DNA of 16,958 nt, taken from NCBI GenBank assembly GCA_007123425.1, contig SKLC01000081.1, positions 1 to 16,958 on the forward strand. Direction: 5' to 3'. Positions 14,264 to 16,958 of this stretch are shown here, one piece after another. Each line of letters starts with the position of its first letter. Within the stretch, counting starts at the first letter, position 1. This DNA is from Nitriliruptoraceae bacterium. Its GTDB lineage: Bacteria > Actinomycetota > Nitriliruptoria > Nitriliruptorales > Nitriliruptoraceae. The position numbers and the translations under genes were made by a program. Below the pieces are notes generated by a model. That model saw nothing but the letters and a program-made list of their open reading frames with translations. It ran no database searches and had not been told where the DNA came from.

Positions 14264-16031
14264 ACGGCTCCGAGCCCTCGACCACCGGCGCACGGGTCCG
14301 CGCGACCCGCACGCTGGCCGTGATCATGGCCGCGATCCAGGCCACCGCCAGCCCGGCGTAGAGCAGCCGCACGGCGACGGCGAGCCCGCCCGGCCCGTCG
14401 GTCGCCTCGCGCAGCAGGTAGGTGGTCTCCTCCTCGAAGGCCATCGTCCGCGACTCCACCGGGATCGCCTCCAGGCCGAACTCGGGGTCGGCGGGCATGC
14501 GGATCGGCACGGCCATCATGTCCGAGCCCCGGTGCAGCCGCAGCAGCGTCTTCCAGCCGCCGTCGACGGGCACCGGGGCCTCGGCGACGTAGCGGCCGTC
14601 GCCCACGGGCTCCATGTCATGGACGACGTTGCCACCGCCCTGCCAGGCGCTGGCGGTGAACCAGCGGGCTCCCTCGGCCGCATCGGGCGGGTCGAGCCGT
14701 GCCGCGACCTCGACCAGCCCCTCGCCCGCCGGCTCGACGCTGACCTCGGCGGTGACCTCCGAGACCGTGCGCGGCAGCGGGATCGCCAGCCCCGCGGCGA
14801 TCACCACGAGGGCCCCGGCGAGCAGCGGCGCGGGGACGAGGTCACCGCGCCACGTGATGGCACCTCCGAGGCCGGCGGCGACCACGGCGGTGGCGACCGC
14901 CACCGGCAGCCCCACCAGCACCGCCTCGGGCAGCAGCGCGGAGGTCCAGGGCTGCCAGGCCTGCGTGCTGTTCCACCACCACTCGACGGCCAGGCCCACG
15001 GTCCCCACGCCCACCCCGGCGGCGAGCGCGAAGCGCAGCACGCGCCGGGTGCCCAGCACCAGGGCCACCACCTCGATGACGAGCGCGGAGCCCAGCCAGA
15101 TGGCCGGCTCGACGGTGGGAACGGGACCGGCGCCGGCCCCCTGCGCCAGCAGCAGCCCGAGGACCTGGCTCAGCCCGAAGGAGATCGCCAGGATGCCCAG
15201 GGTCCAGCCGCGGCCGAGCACGAGGCGGGCGACGACGAGGGCGCCCCCGCCGATCATCACGATGACCGGGTGGAACAGCTGCTGGAACTGCGGGACCCCG
15301 AAGCTGAACTCGCCCAGGGGCGCGGTCAGGCCCTGGACCGCCAGCGCCGCCGTGACCGCGTGCAGCGCCAGGGCGCGACGGGAGTCACGGGCGCCGACGC
15401 CGGCCTCGGCGAGCACCAGCCACGCCGCGATGCCCGACAGCGCCGCGCCCATGATCATGAGCATGTGCGGCGGGCTCCACATGGTCACGTCGACGCCGTA
15501 CTGGGCGTGCCACAGCTCGTCGATGGGGAAGCCGAGCACGGCCGCGGTCCCCAGGATCAGCAGCGGCAGCAGCGACCAGGGCACCCGGATGCCGCTGAGC
15601 CGCGTGCCCACCCGGGCCCCCGAGAGGTGGGCCGTGGCGATCCCGACCACGGCCGCTGCCGCGATCATGCACAGGCCCACGAAGATCGCGGTGTGGGGCG
15701 CGGTGAACAGGATCTCGTCGCGCCCGTAGGCCACGTGGTAGGCGACGTCGGTGTAGAAGCCGTAGCCCGCGACCAGCAGGCCGCCGTGGACGCCGACGAC
15801 GCTCACCGCCGCCCAGGCCGGCAGGCCCGTCAGGCGGGCGAGCGCGTTGGGGCCGCGCAGCAGGACGCGTGCGGCGGCGTTGGGGTGATCCCCCGCGGCC
15901 CCGCGGGTCCACAGCACCACCAGGACGAGCGCCACGATCGCCAGCAGCACCACGACGGGCCCCCAGTCGGCCTCGGCGCTGCCGCCCATGACCCCGGCGC
16001 CGCTCTCGGCGAGCAGCACGAGCTCCGACAT
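14238..16031 (-). CDS. Polytopic membrane protein of unknown function with His/Asp/Trp motifs and C-terminal soluble domain
   Basis: I do not recognise a named function. The 597-residue product has about 12-13 hydrophobic segments, the first near 24-42, the last of the main block near 400-418, then a polar domain (about 424-545) and a final membrane segment (about 549-573). Conserved-looking polar residues cluster in or near the membrane part: YHV (98-100), APHT (111-114, His113), DELWH (171-175), DVTMWSPPH (181-189), FHP (253-255) and EWWW (350-353). Several His plus Asp could bind a metal or haem; that is inference. The polar domain, probably extracytoplasmic, ends in VDGGWKTLLRLHRG-like text that loosely recalls FixH/YtkA-type beta-sandwich domains. 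I chose ATG 16031, with AGGAGG about 8 bases upstream; GTG 16037, two codons earlier, lies very close to the same site and is the alternative. It is downstream of the MFS gene on the same strand. Confidence 0.8.
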   Translation of the reverse strand: MSELVLLAESGAGVMGGSAEADWGPVVVLLAIVALVLVVLWTRGAAGDHPNAAARVLLRGPNALARLTGLPAWAAVSVVGVHGGLLVAGYGFYTDVAYHVAYGRDEILFTAPHTAIFVGLCMIAAAAVVGIATAHLSGARVGTRLSGIRVPWSLLPLLILGTAAVLGFPIDELWHAQYGVDVTMWSPPHMLMIMGAALSGIAAWLVLAEAGVGARDSRRALALHAVTAALAVQGLTAPLGEFSFGVPQFQQLFHPVIVMIGGGALVVARLVLGRGWTLGILAISFGLSQVLGLLLAQGAGAGPVPTVEPAIWLGSALVIEVVALVLGTRRVLRFALAAGVGVGTVGLAVEWWWNSTQAWQPWTSALLPEAVLVGLPVAVATAVVAAGLGGAITWRGDLVPAPLLAGALVVIAAGLAIPLPRTVSEVTAEVSVEPAGEGLVEVAARLDPPDAAEGARWFTASAWQGGGNVVHDMEPVGDGRYVAEAPVPVDGGWKTLLRLHRGSDMMAVPIRMPADPEFGLEAIPVESRTMAFEEETTYLLREATDGPGGLAVAVRLLYAGLAVAWIAAMITASVRVARTRAPVVEGSEPFSPARTGA

Positions 16032-16076
16032 CCTCACGGCCTCCTCCTCGACGTCCCGGCCGGACGAGCGCGGACA

Positions 16077-16095
16077 ACCGTATCATCGTTCGATG
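16077..16095 (-). promoter_or_regulatory. Candidate promoter/operator upstream of the membrane protein gene
   Basis: The 16038-16150 spacer contains the most AT-rich patch of its surroundings (about 16077-16122). On the minus strand TACGGT (16082-16077) fits TANNNT and lies about 45 bases before the start codon; no clear -35 was found. Just upstream is a short palindrome, CATCG (16084-16088), TT, CGATG (16091-16095). A GTTCG unit also occurs at 16088-16092 and is repeated at 16102-16106, 14 bases apart. These could be regulator half-sites. The evidence is base composition and symmetry only. Confidence 0.3.
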
Positions 16096-16132
16096 TCTCA
16101 TGTTCGGACGTGATGGTAATCGTGGAGGGCGG

Positions 16133-16162
16133 GCACGCATGGGCGTGCGGTCACCCACGCCC
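16133..16162 (-). terminator. Overlapping hairpins at the 3' end of the MFS gene
   Basis: Two alternative inverted repeats share one arm. GCACGC (16133-16138) pairs with GCGTGC (16143-16148) around a 4-base loop, just after the stop codon on the minus strand. GGGCGTG (16141-16147) pairs with CACGCCC (16156-16162), with the stop codon in the loop. They cannot form together. No T-run follows, so termination is only a possibility. Confidence 0.25.
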
Positions 16163-16958
16163 GGCCCGGTCGTACTCGTCGGCACGCTCCCGCTGCAGCT
16201 GCTGCATCCGCCGCTTGCCGGGCATGAAGACCGACGCGATCAGGGCGGCGACCACGAACCCGAAGGCGACCCGGAACAGCGAGTTGTAGGCCGCCTGCGC
16301 CTCGGCGATCTCGGCCGGCGTGGTCGCCTCGGGGGCGATGGTCCCCAGCTGCACCGTCAGCAGCGCGGCGAGCACCGCCACCGCCAGGGCGCCGGCGACC
16401 TGGCGGTTCAGCGAGCGCAGCGCGGCGCCCTGGGTGATGTCGCGGTTGGCCAGGGCGTTCATGCCGGTGACGTTGACGGGGATGCGCATCAGGCCGCTGC
16501 CCAGCCCCTGCAGGAGCAGGACGACGACGAGCCACCCCAGCGGGGTCGTGGGCGTGAGCGAGGCCAGCTGCCACGTGGTGACGCACAGCACGCTCAGGCC
16601 CACCATGGTGGGCAACCGCGCGCCCACCCGGTCGGCGAGCCACCCCCCGGTGGCCATCGTCAGCGCCAGCCCCAGGGCGCTGGGCACGAGCACGAGCCCC
16701 GTCTGCTGCGCGGAGATGCCGCGCACCACCTGCAGCTCGACGGGCAGGAAGTTCAGCCGCGCATAGAGCACCACGGTGATCAGCCAGACCATCACCAGCG
16801 AGAGCACGTACAGCGGCACCGTGAACAGGCGCGGCGCGATGATGGGATGCTCGAGCCGGCGCGAGCGCACCACCAGCACCGCCAGCAGCGCCGCGCCGGC
16901 CGCCAGCGCGCCCAGCGTCGGCGGAGCGGAGAGGCCCCAGGCCGGCGCCTGCCGGGCC
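16151..16958 (-). CDS. DHA2-family MFS transporter (EmrB/QacA-like), 5' truncated
   Basis: The minus-strand frame is open from the right edge of the window to the stop at 16153-16151, giving the C-terminal 268 residues of a proton-driven multidrug-type exporter in the cytoplasmic membrane. The first visible residues (WGLSAPPTLGALAAG) and the following RRLEHPIIAPRLF are the loop between the two halves typical of 14-segment DHA2 proteins. GGWLADRVGAR (104-114 of the visible part) is an MFS motif-A-like loop. GLGSGLMRIPVNVTGMNAL and LRSLNRQVAGALAVAVL resemble the later segments of the family, and a basic tail (GKRRMQQLQRERADEY) ends the protein. About six membrane segments are visible. The apparent GTG start at 16879 is internal, not the true start. 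The substrate cannot be inferred. It lies 119 bp upstream of the membrane protein gene on the same strand, so the two may be co-transcribed. Confidence 0.9.
   Translation of the reverse strand, partial: ARQAPAWGLSAPPTLGALAAGAALLAVLVVRSRRLEHPIIAPRLFTVPLYVLSLVMVWLITVVLYARLNFLPVELQVVRGISAQQTGLVLVPSALGLALTMATGGWLADRVGARLPTMVGLSVLCVTTWQLASLTPTTPLGWLVVVLLLQGLGSGLMRIPVNVTGMNALANRDITQGAALRSLNRQVAGALAVAVLAALLTVQLGTIAPEATTPAEIAEAQAAYNSLFRVAFGFVVAALIASVFMPGKRRMQQLQRERADEYDRAGRG

Noticed and set aside
14532..16289. 585-residue plus-strand open frame opposite the membrane protein gene
   Set aside because: Its translation is Gln/His/Arg/Asp-rich low-complexity text, whereas the minus strand encodes regular hydrophobic membrane segments.
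16877..16879. GTG as the start of the transporter gene
   Set aside because: The frame stays open to the window edge and the upstream residues match the DHA2 central loop, so this codon is internal.

Overview
This window is about 17 kb of very GC-rich DNA with dense, tightly packed genes, GTG starts and strong purine-rich ribosome binding sites. Together with a TreS-maltokinase fusion, a GlgX/TreY/TreZ set, an actinobacterial-style universal stress protein and a DHA2-type MFS exporter, this points to a high-GC actinomycete. A deep-branching lineage such as Nitriliruptoria would fit, but that placement is inference and not proven here.

Region 1 (1-13767, plus strand) is one co-directional alpha-glucan/trehalose cluster of six genes. 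In order: the 3' part of a trehalose synthase fused to maltokinase (treS-mak, truncated by the window's left edge); glycogen branching enzyme glgB; an uncharacterised GH57 protein with a DUF3536-type C-terminal half; treZ; glgX (also called treX); and treY. Gaps are 43 bp, 62 bp and about 50 bp (1-bp overlap if the upstream treZ start is used). These are followed by 4-bp start/stop overlaps at treZ/glgX and glgX/treY, so the last three genes look translationally coupled.

The genes form two opposing arms. TreS-Mak converts trehalose via maltose to maltose-1-phosphate, which GlgE (not in the window, possibly upstream) would polymerise and GlgB would branch. GlgX debranches glycogen, TreY converts linear chain ends into maltooligosyltrehalose, and TreZ releases free trehalose. 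The cluster can therefore move carbon between glycogen and trehalose in both directions. All active-site residues that fall in the window are present in the GH13 enzymes, so none looks decayed. The GH57-DUF3536 protein is the least understood member.

Region 2 (13768-14263) holds back-to-back GC-rich hairpins after treY, a possible -10 box, and a small universal stress protein gene on the plus strand.

Region 3 (14238-16958, minus strand) has two genes: a 597-residue polytopic membrane protein of unknown function with a conspicuous set of His/Asp/Trp motifs and a C-terminal soluble domain, and upstream of it the 3' part of a DHA2-family MFS transporter, truncated by the right edge. The membrane protein gene overlaps the universal stress protein gene tail-to-tail by 26 bp. 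The 119 bp between the two minus-strand genes is comparatively AT-rich and holds small inverted repeats and a candidate promoter.

I saw no RNA genes, insertion sequences, CRISPR arrays, att sites or obviously broken genes. No stretch above 300 bp lacks a gene.
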